Shown: positions 17,628 through 24,746 of the stretch, in pieces
How positions within the stretch are numbered: the stretch's first letter is position 1
Layout of the letters: each line of letters starts with the position of its first letter
Source: Fluviicoccus keumensis
GTDB taxonomy: Bacteria; Pseudomonadota; Gammaproteobacteria; Pseudomonadales; Moraxellaceae
DNA length: 64,000 nt
NCBI RefSeq assembly: GCF_004217445.1
Contig: NZ_SHKX01000012.1
Location: forward strand, 124,001-188,000
Reading direction: 5' to 3'
Position numbers and translations under genes: made by a program
Notes under the pieces: generated by a model
Told to the model about the DNA's origin: nothing
Databases searched by the model: none
What the model saw: only the letters and a program-made list of their open reading frames with translations

Positions 17628-17655
17628 TATTAATTGGGCGTGTGACCAATTAATA
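17628..17655. promoter_or_regulatory. Palindromic operator for the TetR repressor
   Basis: Perfect inverted repeat TATTAATTGG / CCAATTAATA with an 8-base spacer, 28 bp in total. On the minus strand GTGACA, 17 bases and TATTAA form a possible promoter whose -10 lies inside the palindrome, so bound repressor would block it. Confidence 0.75.
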
Positions 17656-17829
17656 GCAGATAGTTCGAATCTTGTCACTGTCTATTTTGGGGGATGGGGA
17701 GTCATTTTTTTGGAGATGGTAAGAGGTGGGGAGGGAACGGGGTTGTTGCAGCTTTTCGGAGATGGTAAGTTGGGTCAAGCACGCTTCATGACGTGGTCAT
17801 CAAAAATTAGTAGATAGAAAGGGCTCTGA

Positions 17830-18312
17830 ATGGACGCAAAACGTATTTGGCGGTTATTGATCGCTATTGTGACAACAAGCCTATTTGTATGCCATGGATA
17901 TGCGCAGCAGAATATAAGATCACTTAGCGATCAAAAGGCTGGCTCGTTTTTCTCGGGAAAGAAATATTTTATTGCTTTGCGTATTGATTTTGATCCGCAA
18001 ACTCAGAAAATGCTAGGACAGGCTCCACTGAGCAATCGGATACGAAAGGGGCATCGCATTTTGGAGGAATTCTCTGTGCTGCCTGGCGCATCAAGGTTAA
18101 TAGTGTTCAAAGATGATCTATTTGCAGCGTTATCGCAGGATAGACGTGGGTTAGGAGTAGTTGTAATCAGTCCAACATCGAATGGTAAGGAAGTATTATG
18201 GGGAGTTATTTCGGATCTTTCTTATAATAATAAGGGAGAGGCTGAAGAGAAACTGGCGGAAATCAAGGAAGAAGATGATGAAGTATTTTATCAAATATTT
18301 CAACGTAATTAA
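17830..18312 (+). CDS. Hypothetical secreted protein, AT-rich orphan
   Basis: A 160-residue protein I do not recognise. A signal peptide (LLIAIVTTSLFVCHGYA) is followed by a soluble domain with a charged, Glu-rich C-terminus (KLAEIKEEDDEVFYQIF). The codon use is strikingly AT-rich compared with tetR and greB on either side, which suggests horizontal acquisition. ATG 17830 has GAAAGGG six bases upstream. No repeat or mobile gene is visible at its edges. Confidence 0.7.
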   Translation: MDAKRIWRLLIAIVTTSLFVCHGYAQQNIRSLSDQKAGSFFSGKKYFIALRIDFDPQTQKMLGQAPLSNRIRKGHRILEEFSVLPGASRLIVFKDDLFAALSQDRRGLGVVVISPTSNGKEVLWGVISDLSYNNKGEAEEKLAEIKEEDDEVFYQIFQRN

Positions 18313-18436
18313 TTGTCGGACAGTTGCTGAGACTGGGTAAGTGAAAAAGTAATTTAATCATTCGGGTTTATATCCGAGGAATTTATCGGGCTGTTAGAGA
18401 GTTGTAGAACTTTCTGTCATTGAGAAATACTAAACC

Positions 18437-18955
18437 ATGTCCCGCTACCGCCCCCCATCCGCCCCCAAAACCCCGCTGATCACCCCCGAGGGCTACCAGA
18501 CCCTGGCCGACGAACTCGACTACCTGTGGCGCGTCAAGCGTCCGGAAGTCACCCGTTCGGTCAGTGAGGCCGCCGCCCAAGGTGACCGCTCCGAGAACGC
18601 CGAATACATCTACGGCAAAAAACTGCTGCGCGAAATCGACCGCCGCGTGCGTTTCCTGGAGAAGCGGCTGCCCGAACTCAGGGTCGTGCGCGAAAAACCT
18701 TCCGACCCCAGCCGCATCTTCTTCGGCGCCATCGTCGAACTGGAGGATCTCGATACTGGCGAGGAGTTACAGCTGCGCATTGTCGGCCCCGATGAAATCG
18801 ACCCCAAGCGCAACTGGATCAGCATTGACGCGCCCATGGCCAGAGCCTTGCTAAAAAAGACAATTGATGATGAAGTGCCGGTCGAGCGGCCCGCCGGCAA
18901 AGCCGTGTTTCTGGTGGTCGACGTCCGATATGGTGAAAATCAGGAAAAGGCATGA
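18437..18955 (+). CDS. greB: Transcription elongation factor GreB
   Basis: Rescues backtracked RNA polymerase by stimulating transcript cleavage. The 172-residue protein has the coiled-coil N-terminus with the conserved acidic tip segment AAAQGDRSENAEYIYGKK and the FKBP-like C-terminal domain (IFFGAIVELED, RIVGPDEID). KKLLREIDRRVRFLEKRL with the longer N-terminus supports GreB over GreA. ATG 18437 is taken. Its stop overlaps the start of the next gene by ATGA. Confidence 0.95.
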   Translation: MSRYRPPSAPKTPLITPEGYQTLADELDYLWRVKRPEVTRSVSEAAAQGDRSENAEYIYGKKLLREIDRRVRFLEKRLPELRVVREKPSDPSRIFFGAIVELEDLDTGEELQLRIVGPDEIDPKRNWISIDAPMARALLKKTIDDEVPVERPAGKAVFLVVDVRYGENQEKA

Positions 18956-19716
18956 AAAATCATTTGCTTAACATCGCTTCTTCAGTCGTAACCTCAACCT
19001 TGCGCGGCTGGCACGGTTCCGCGGGCAGCAAGCAGGTGGCGCAGCCGCCACAGCTGCCGCAATTGTTCGACCGGGAAGATGATCCCGAATGCCGTTTGGT
19101 GCGCGAGGCGCTGACCGAGCTGAACCTCGATGTGATGATTTATCCCTGCCCGCTGTCCGGCAGCCGTTTTACCCGCAAACTGACCGAGCTTTCCGGCGAC
19201 AAGCGCTTGCCGTTCCTGATCGATCCCAATACCGGCGAGCAGCACAGCGGCGCGCAGAACATCAATGATTACCTGTTCCGCCAGTACCGCCAGAAGGCCG
19301 CACCGCGCTACTTGCAGGCCGGTGACCTGAACCTGCTGACTTCAAAGCTGGCCAGCGCTTCGCGCGGCCGCCGCATTCTGGCGCAGCCGTCGGTGAATCC
19401 GGAACAGCCGCTGACGCTGTACAGTTTCGAGTCCAGCCCGTATTCCCGTCCGGTGCGTGAAAAACTGTGCGAGCTGGAACTGCCCTATATCCTGGTCAAT
19501 CTGGGCAAGCAGCAACTGGCGGATGTCGGTCCGGCCAAACAGCGGCTGCATCTGGGCGAATACAAGCCGCTGCCGAACACCAAGCGTTCGCGCATGCTGG
19601 CTGAAAAGGGATGGGTGCAGGTGCCGTTCCTGATGGATCCCAATCACGGCGTGGAAATGTTCGAGTCGAAGGATATCCTGGCGTATCTGGAACGAACCTA
19701 CGAGTTTCCGGGCTAA
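18952..19716 (+). CDS. Tandem glutathione S-transferase N-terminal/glutaredoxin-fold protein
   Basis: A 254-residue protein made of two thioredoxin-fold (GST_N_3) units. The first spans about residues 36-110 (QLFDREDDPECRLVREAL, CPLSGSRFTRKLTELSG, VPFLIDP-like), the second about 150-252 (LTLYSFESSPYSRPVREKL, VPFLMDPNHG, ESKDILAYLERTY). The second keeps SPYSRPVRE, where a glutaredoxin CPYC would be, but lacks cysteine. There is no GST C-terminal helical domain. Coupled to greB by an ATGA overlap. Function unknown; glutathione binding is inference. Confidence 0.8.
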   Translation: MKNHLLNIASSVVTSTLRGWHGSAGSKQVAQPPQLPQLFDREDDPECRLVREALTELNLDVMIYPCPLSGSRFTRKLTELSGDKRLPFLIDPNTGEQHSGAQNINDYLFRQYRQKAAPRYLQAGDLNLLTSKLASASRGRRILAQPSVNPEQPLTLYSFESSPYSRPVREKLCELELPYILVNLGKQQLADVGPAKQRLHLGEYKPLPNTKRSRMLAEKGWVQVPFLMDPNHGVEMFESKDILAYLERTYEFPG

Positions 19717-19738
19717 ATGACTCAGCGTCCTTGAAATG

Positions 19739-19766
19739 AAAAAGGCCTCCATCCGGAGGCCTTTTT
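19739..19766. terminator. Bidirectional terminator
   Basis: Perfect 12-bp stem AAAAAGGCCTCC / GGAGGCCTTTTT with a 4-base ATCC loop. A and T runs on both sides let it serve the GST-fold gene and the convergent DedA gene. Confidence 0.92.
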
Positions 19767-19787
19767 GTTGGCTGACGCCCTATCGGC

Positions 19788-20438
19788 CTATCCGGCCTGA
19801 CGATCGGCCAGCTTGCCTTTCACCGCCTGGATCACCATCGGCATGAAGCTGATGCCGATGATGGCGAAGATCACCAGCGTGAAATTCTTGCGCACCATCG
19901 GCAGGTTGCCGAAGAAATAGCCCAGGCCGACAAACAGGCTGACCCAGCACAGCGTGCCGACCACGCTGAAGGTCAGGAAGCGGCGGTAGACCATCGCACC
20001 CATGCCCGCCACGAACGGGGCGAAGGTGCGCACGATGGGCACGAAGCGGGCGAAGATCACCGTCTTGCCGCCATGCTCGGCAAAGTAAGCTTCGGTCTTG
20101 TGCAGGTGATCCATGCGGATCAGCTTGGTCTTGGTGATCAGTCGCCGTCCCAGCTTGTTGCCGATCCAGTAATTGCTGGAATCGCCGCTGATGGCGGCCA
20201 AGCAGAGCACCAATCCCACCAGCCAGGGGTTCATCGAGCCGATCGCGGCCAGCGCGCCGGCGGCAAACAACAGGCTGTCGCCCGGCAGCAGCGGCATGAC
20301 CACCAGTCCGGTTTCAGTAAAGACGATCAGGAACAGGATGGCGTAGACCCACAGGCCGTAGTTGGCGACGAATTCGGCCAAGTGCTGGTCGATGTGCAAA
20401 ATGAAGTCGATAAGGAACATAAGGCTGGCGAGACGCAT
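19788..20438 (-). CDS. DedA family membrane protein
   Basis: Polytopic inner-membrane protein of 216 residues, DedA/VTT fold, a family linked to undecaprenyl-phosphate or phospholipid translocation and membrane-potential homeostasis. Signatures are FTETGLVVMPLLPGDSLL (E-x-G...PGD), GDSSNYWIGNKLG and FARFVPIVRTFAPFVAGMG, with the conserved R residues. ATG 20438 is used; ATG 20420 is an alternative giving MFLIDFILH. It has its own promoter candidate and ends at the shared terminator. Confidence 0.93.
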   Translation of the reverse strand: MRLASLMFLIDFILHIDQHLAEFVANYGLWVYAILFLIVFTETGLVVMPLLPGDSLLFAAGALAAIGSMNPWLVGLVLCLAAISGDSSNYWIGNKLGRRLITKTKLIRMDHLHKTEAYFAEHGGKTVIFARFVPIVRTFAPFVAGMGAMVYRRFLTFSVVGTLCWVSLFVGLGYFFGNLPMVRKNFTLVIFAIIGISFMPMVIQAVKGKLADRQAG

Positions 20439-20943
20439 GGCGGCAAGGGAAGGGCGATGCTAGCAAATTCGCCCCCGGCGCGACCATCACCCGCGGGTAG
20501 TTGTTGTGCAATCGCGTCGTGTTGTTCGCGTCGGGAACATGACCGAAATTGCAAAGAAAATGGCCGAAATTAGCCTGCATCAATTATACGGTTGTGCATA
20601 TACTCGCACTCAATTGACGGCCAAACCGGTCGCAAATTGTTTGAAGCAGGTATGCATTCGCCCGAGTTCATGTAAAAAGTGCTGTAAAAACCAGCCATTA
20701 GCCATTTTCAGGTGGCGCCAATTCGCAAAAACAAGTCGTTTTCCTGCAATACGGAAAGCGCCTGCTTGCTAGCCGTTCGTCGGAAAACGCCGTTTGTCCG
20801 CCGAAATCGGCTTTTCGTCGTCTTCTTGGTCAGATATTATTCACTCGTCGCCCGGACAACTGCTCGGTCGCGGCAAAAACTATAAGCGCTTTCCCCACGA
20901 CGGGATTGCGCCAAAACAAGAATTGACCAAAGGACACACCCTC
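20439..20943. other. Long intergenic region between dedA and the lipase gene
   Basis: A 505-bp stretch, more AT-rich than its neighbours in its centre, without a supported gene. It should contain divergent control signals for dedA and the lipase. On the minus strand TTGAGT and TATAAT (20583-20613, 19-base spacer) is a candidate dedA promoter. I found no convincing lipase promoter or operator. Confidence 0.6.
20583..20613 (-). promoter_or_regulatory. Candidate dedA promoter
   Basis: Minus-strand TTGAGT and consensus TATAAT, spacer 19 bases, which is longer than optimal. The start point would be about 137 bases before the dedA ATG. Confidence 0.35.
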
Positions 20944-21858
20944 ATGCGCAAGCTGCTCATTTCGGCCCTCGTTGCCGCGACTGCCACTGTCTCCACCGTT
21001 GCCACCGCCGGCACCTATTCCCAGACCAAGTATCCCATCGTGCTGGCTCACGGCATGTTCGGCTTCAAGTCGCTGTTGGGCGGCGCGATTGATTATTGGT
21101 ACCAGATCCCTTCCGATCTGCAATCCAACGGTGCGAAGGTGTATGTGACACAAGTGGCGGCGCTGGAAAGCTCCGATGTGCGCGGTGAGCAGCTGCTGAC
21201 CCAGGTGAAGAACATCCTGGCCATTACCGGCGCAGCCAAGGTCAACCTGATGGGTCACAGCCACGGCGGTCATTCCATCCGTTACGTGGCCGACGCCATT
21301 CCCAGCCGTGTGGCTTCCGTGACCGCCATCGGCAGTCCGGTCAAGGGTTCCTCGGTGGCTGATCTGGTGCAAAGCACCGGTCCGCTGAGTCCGGTCGCCT
21401 ACGGTGCGCTGAATGCGCTGGCCGGCATCATTGAAATGTTCAACGGCGCGGGCAGCTTCGACCAGAGCGCCAAGAACAGCATCGCTTCGCTCTCCACCTC
21501 CGGCTCCGCCGCCTTCACCAGCCGTCATCCGGCCGGTGTGCCGACCACCAGCTGCGGTAGCGGCGCGGCTACAGTCAATGGCATCAAGTACTATTCCTGG
21601 GGCGGCACCAGCCGTCTGACCAACGTGCTGGATCCGACCGATGCCTTGCTGGGCCTGACCGGCCTGTTCATCCCTGGCGCCAACGACGGCCTGGTCAGCC
21701 AGTGCAGCAGCCACCTGGGCGTGGTGCTGCGCGACAACTACTCCATGAACCATCTGGACGAAGTGAACCTGATGTTCGGTCTGCGCAATATTTTCTCCAC
21801 GGATCCGAAGTCGGTGTACCGCGAGCATGCCAACCGCCTGAAACTGGCCGGTATGTAA
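20944..21858 (+). CDS. Secreted triacylglycerol lipase, family I
   Basis: Extracellular lipase of 304 residues with a Sec signal peptide ending at AATATVSTVATA. The alpha/beta-hydrolase nucleophile is S106 in GHSHG; D248 (NDGLVS) and H270 (MNHLDE) complete the triad. Cysteines in TTSCGSG and VSQCSSH match the conserved disulfide of Burkholderia/Pseudomonas lipases, and the start YPIVLAHGMFGF is family I. These enzymes normally need a steric foldase encoded downstream (lif/lipB); here a terminator and ccmA follow instead. ATG 20944 follows AAGGA; the frame is open to 20794 but that part is not lipase. Confidence 0.95.
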   Translation: MRKLLISALVAATATVSTVATAGTYSQTKYPIVLAHGMFGFKSLLGGAIDYWYQIPSDLQSNGAKVYVTQVAALESSDVRGEQLLTQVKNILAITGAAKVNLMGHSHGGHSIRYVADAIPSRVASVTAIGSPVKGSSVADLVQSTGPLSPVAYGALNALAGIIEMFNGAGSFDQSAKNSIASLSTSGSAAFTSRHPAGVPTTSCGSGAATVNGIKYYSWGGTSRLTNVLDPTDALLGLTGLFIPGANDGLVSQCSSHLGVVLRDNYSMNHLDEVNLMFGLRNIFSTDPKSVYREHANRLKLAGM

Positions 21859-21888
21859 AAGCACACGCTGTTGTCTCTCCTTTTAAAG

Positions 21889-21917
21889 GCCGCATCCTCC
21901 TGGGTGCGGCTTTTTTT
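21889..21917 (+). terminator. Rho-independent terminator after the lipase gene
   Basis: Stem GCCGCATCC / GGGTGCGGC with one wobble pair and a TCCT loop, followed by seven T. Confidence 0.92.
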
Positions 21918-21991
21918 ATGCACGCCGCCCCCTTCCTTAACCCCGCCTTAACCTGTCCTTTTTCCTTGCCTTTTCCCGTCGGGAATCAGGT

Positions 21992-21997
21992 TATAAT
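21992..21997 (+). promoter_or_regulatory. -10 element upstream of ccmA
   Basis: A consensus TATAAT, but no good -35 at 16-18 bases. The implied start point (about 22004) is only a few bases before ATG 22008, so ccmA would be nearly leaderless, or translation starts at TTG 22035 behind GGAG 22021-22024. Confidence 0.4.
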
Positions 21998-22007
21998 TCA
22001 AGGCTGA

Positions 22008-22667
22008 ATGATTTCCCGCCGGAGCTTCCCGATCTTGCTCGCCGTTTCCCGATTGCAGGCCACCCGCGACGACCGCGTGCTGTTTACCGGCCTGTCCTTC
22101 GCCATGCAGCCCGGCGACATCCTCCAGATTGCCGGCCCCAACGGCACGGGGAAGACCACGCTGCTGAACCGGCTGGTCGGGCTGGGCGGTTTTGACGAAG
22201 GCGAGGTCCTCTGGGACAACCGCCCCGTGCACGAAGATCCCGTCGCTTTCCGCCGCCGTTTCAGCTACCTGGGTCACAGCTTGGGCCTGAAGGCGCTGCT
22301 GACGCCGCTGGAAAACCTCGCCTTCCTGCTGCGCCTGCGTGATCTGGAACCGGGTGCGTCAGCGCTGATGGCGGCGCTGGCGCGGGTCGGGTTGGCCGGG
22401 TACGAAGATGTACCGGTGGCGCATCTGTCCGCCGGGCAGAAGCGCCGCGTCGGCATCGCCCGGTTGTTTCTGGAAAAAGCACCCTTGTGGGTTCTGGATG
22501 AACCGTTCACCGCCATCGACCAGGCGGGCGTGCGCGCGCTGGAAGGCTGGCTGGTGGAGCACGCCGGGCAGGGCGGCATGATCGTGCTGACCACCCATCA
22601 CCTCTTTCCCGAGTCGTTCCCGCTGAAGCGGCTGGACCTGTCGGATTATTGCCCGGAGGCGCACTGA
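22008..22667 (+). CDS. ccmA: Haem exporter ATP-binding protein CcmA
   Basis: ATPase of the CcmABCD complex that releases holo-CcmE during cytochrome c maturation (System I). The 219-residue protein has Walker A GPNGTGKTT, signature LSAGQKRR, Walker B LWVLDEPF and the H-loop TTHH. ATG 22008 is annotated; TTG 22035 (giving LAVSRLQATRDD) would remove nine poorly conserved residues and has a better-placed GGAG. It abuts ccmB with no gap. Confidence 0.95.
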   Translation: MISRRSFPILLAVSRLQATRDDRVLFTGLSFAMQPGDILQIAGPNGTGKTTLLNRLVGLGGFDEGEVLWDNRPVHEDPVAFRRRFSYLGHSLGLKALLTPLENLAFLLRLRDLEPGASALMAALARVGLAGYEDVPVAHLSAGQKRRVGIARLFLEKAPLWVLDEPFTAIDQAGVRALEGWLVEHAGQGGMIVLTTHHLFPESFPLKRLDLSDYCPEAH

Positions 22668-23339
22668 ATGTGGCAGGCCCTGGGGGCGGTGTTGCGCCGC
22701 GATTTGCGACTGGCGGCGCGTCAGGGCGGCGATTGGCTGAATCCGCTCAGTTTTTTTGTCATGGTCATTACCTTGTTTCCGCTGGCCATCAACACCACGC
22801 CGCCAAAGCTGGCCGCCATGGCCGGGGGCGTGGTGTGGATTGCGGCGCTGCTGTCGGTGCTGCTGTCGATGGACAGCCTGTTCCGGCAGGACTACGACGA
22901 CGGCAGCCTGGAGCAACTGGTGCTGAGCCCGTCACCGCTGCCGGTGATCGTGCTGGCGAAGGTGGTGGCGCACTGGTTGCAGACCGGGGCCTGCCTGACG
23001 CTGCTCAGTCCGGTGGCGGCTTTGCTGCTGAACCTGCCGGGCGAGGCGATGGGTACACTGTTCCTGACGCTGTTGCTGGGTACGCCCACCCTCAGTTTGA
23101 TCAGTTCCATCGGCGCGGCGCTGACGGTATCGTTAAGGCGGGGCGGGGTGCTGGTGCCGCTGCTGAGCCTGCCGCTGCACATTCCGGTGATCATTTTCGC
23201 CACGGCGGCGGTGCAGGCCTCCATGGCCGGGCTGCCGGCCGAGGGTTATCTCGCCATCCTGGCGGCATTTCTGGTGCTGGCGTTGACGCTGGCGCCCTTG
23301 GCCGTCGCGGCCGCCCTGCGACTGGCGACGGGAGGATAG
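22668..23339 (+). CDS. ccmB: Haem exporter permease CcmB
   Basis: Inner-membrane permease partner of CcmA, 223 residues with six hydrophobic segments. FFVMVITLFPLA near the start and FRQDYDDGSLEQLVLSP are family signatures, and the C-terminus has PLLSLPLHIPVIIF. ATG follows the ccmA stop directly, so translation is coupled. Confidence 0.96.
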   Translation: MWQALGAVLRRDLRLAARQGGDWLNPLSFFVMVITLFPLAINTTPPKLAAMAGGVVWIAALLSVLLSMDSLFRQDYDDGSLEQLVLSPSPLPVIVLAKVVAHWLQTGACLTLLSPVAALLLNLPGEAMGTLFLTLLLGTPTLSLISSIGAALTVSLRRGGVLVPLLSLPLHIPVIIFATAAVQASMAGLPAEGYLAILAAFLVLALTLAPLAVAAALRLATGG

Positions 23340-23346
23340 TACATCC

Positions 23347-24120
23347 ATGAACTGGCTTAACCGCGCGTGGCAGACCTTCCTGCAAACGGTCAGTCCCAAG
23401 CACTTCTATTTCATCAGTGGCAAGTTCATTCCTTGGCTGGCGGTGATTGCCGGACTGCTGATCGGCATCGGCACAGTCTGGGGACTGGCTTTTGCGCCGC
23501 CCGATTATTATCAGGGCAACAGTTACCGCATCATCTTCATCCACGTGCCTGCCGCCAGCATCGCCATGAGCGGTTATCTGGGTCTGGCGGTGTGCGGCGT
23601 CATCAGCCTAGTGTGGAAGGTGAAGACCGCAGAGATGGTGGCGCGCGCCATCGCCTTGCTGGGGGCCTGGTTCTGTTTCCTGGCGCTGGTGACCGGCGCT
23701 GTGTGGGGCAAGCCGACCTGGGGCACCTACTGGGTGTGGGATGCGCGGCTGACCTCGATGCTGATCCTGTGGTTCCTGTATGTGGGCGTGGTGGCGTTGT
23801 ACGGCGCCTATGAAAGCAGCGCCACGGGCGCGAAGGCGGCGGCGATCCTGTCGGTGGTGGGCGTCATCAACCTGCCGATCATCAAGTATTCGGTGGAGTG
23901 GTGGAATACCCTGCATCAGGGCGCGACTTTCACGCTGACGTCGAAGCCGAAGATGCCCCCGGAAATGTGGATGCCGCTGCTGGTGATGATCCTGGGGTTC
24001 TATGCCCTGTTCGCGCTGCTGGTGGTGCTGAAGTCCCGCAATGTCATCTTGCAGCGCGAACGCCGCAGCCAGTGGGTGCGCGAGATTGTCCGCGCCGAGG
24101 GAGAACGCCATGGCATTTGA
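23347..24120 (+). CDS. ccmC: Haem exporter/handling protein CcmC
   Basis: Six-helix membrane protein of 257 residues that loads haem onto CcmE. The tryptophan-rich haem-handling loop is GTYWVWDARLTSMLIL; conserved histidines are in IFIHVPAAS and NTLHQGAT. It has a longer charged C-terminus than the E. coli protein. It follows ccmB by 7 bases and overlaps ccmD by 11 bases. Confidence 0.96.
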   Translation: MNWLNRAWQTFLQTVSPKHFYFISGKFIPWLAVIAGLLIGIGTVWGLAFAPPDYYQGNSYRIIFIHVPAASIAMSGYLGLAVCGVISLVWKVKTAEMVARAIALLGAWFCFLALVTGAVWGKPTWGTYWVWDARLTSMLILWFLYVGVVALYGAYESSATGAKAAAILSVVGVINLPIIKYSVEWWNTLHQGATFTLTSKPKMPPEMWMPLLVMILGFYALFALLVVLKSRNVILQRERRSQWVREIVRAEGERHGI

Positions 24121-24328
24121 ATCGTGGGCCGATTTTATGGCGATGGGCAAGCATGGCCCCTATGTGTGGACCTGCTACGGCCTGACTTTTCTGGTAGTGT
24201 TCGGCCTGCTGTGGCAGGCTCGCGCCGAGCGCGCGCGCTTCATGCGCGAGCAGCTGGCGCAACTGCGCCGGGATGCGCGCAAGAATTCCGCAGTTTCCGG
24301 AGAAAGTGACGATGCATCCGAAGCGTAA
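24110..24328 (+). CDS. ccmD: Haem exporter small subunit CcmD
   Basis: Short single-helix membrane protein of 72 residues: an N-terminal FMAMGKHGPYVWTCYGLT stretch, a transmembrane helix and a basic tail (AQLRRDARKN). This H-G-x-Y-V-W pattern is the hallmark of CcmD. ATG 24110 lies inside the end of ccmC behind GAGGGAG; the longer upstream frame overlaps ccmC and is not used. It also overlaps ccmE. Confidence 0.93.
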   Translation: MAFESWADFMAMGKHGPYVWTCYGLTFLVVFGLLWQARAERARFMREQLAQLRRDARKNSAVSGESDDASEA

Positions 24329-24746
24329 ACGCACGCTGTTGTTGATCCTGGCGCTGGTGGCCGGATTGGGTCTGGCCACGGGTCTGGTGACGTATGCCCT
24401 GCGGCAGAACATCAGCGCATTTTATTCGCCCTCGCAATTGGTAAACGGCGAAGCGCCGGAAGGGCGGCGCATCCAGGTGGGAGGGCTGGTCGTGAAAGGC
24501 ACGCTGAAGCGTGCGCCCGATTCGCTGGCGGTGGAATTCGTGATCAGCGACCTGAAACAACAGGTGCCGGTGGCCTATACCGGCATCCTGCCAGACCTGT
24601 TCAAGGAAGGCCAGGGCATCATGGCGACCGGCACCTACAGCAACGGCAAGGTGCAGGCGGAAGAAATCCTGGCGAAGCATGACGAAAACTACATGCCGCC
24701 GCAGGTGAAGGATGCCATCAAGGAGGCGGGGCATCCGGGGAAGTGA
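24312..24746 (+). CDS. ccmE: Cytochrome c maturation haem chaperone CcmE
   Basis: Periplasmic haem chaperone of 144 residues with an N-terminal membrane anchor. The haem-binding histidine is in LAKHDENYMPP, and the OB-fold core has the GGLVVKGTLKR and VAYTGILPDLF segments. ATG 24312 has GGAG at 24298-24301. It is the last ccm gene here; ccmF, ccmG, ccmH and ccmI do not follow. Its TGA ends at 24746, and the convergent ppc stop codon begins at 24747. Confidence 0.97.
   Translation: MHPKRKRTLLLILALVAGLGLATGLVTYALRQNISAFYSPSQLVNGEAPEGRRIQVGGLVVKGTLKRAPDSLAVEFVISDLKQQVPVAYTGILPDLFKEGQGIMATGTYSNGKVQAEEILAKHDENYMPPQVKDAIKEAGHPGK

Noticed and set aside
20700..20730. Sigma54 promoter upstream of the lipase
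   Set aside because: GG and GC elements are spaced by 9 rather than 10 bases and the flanks do not match.
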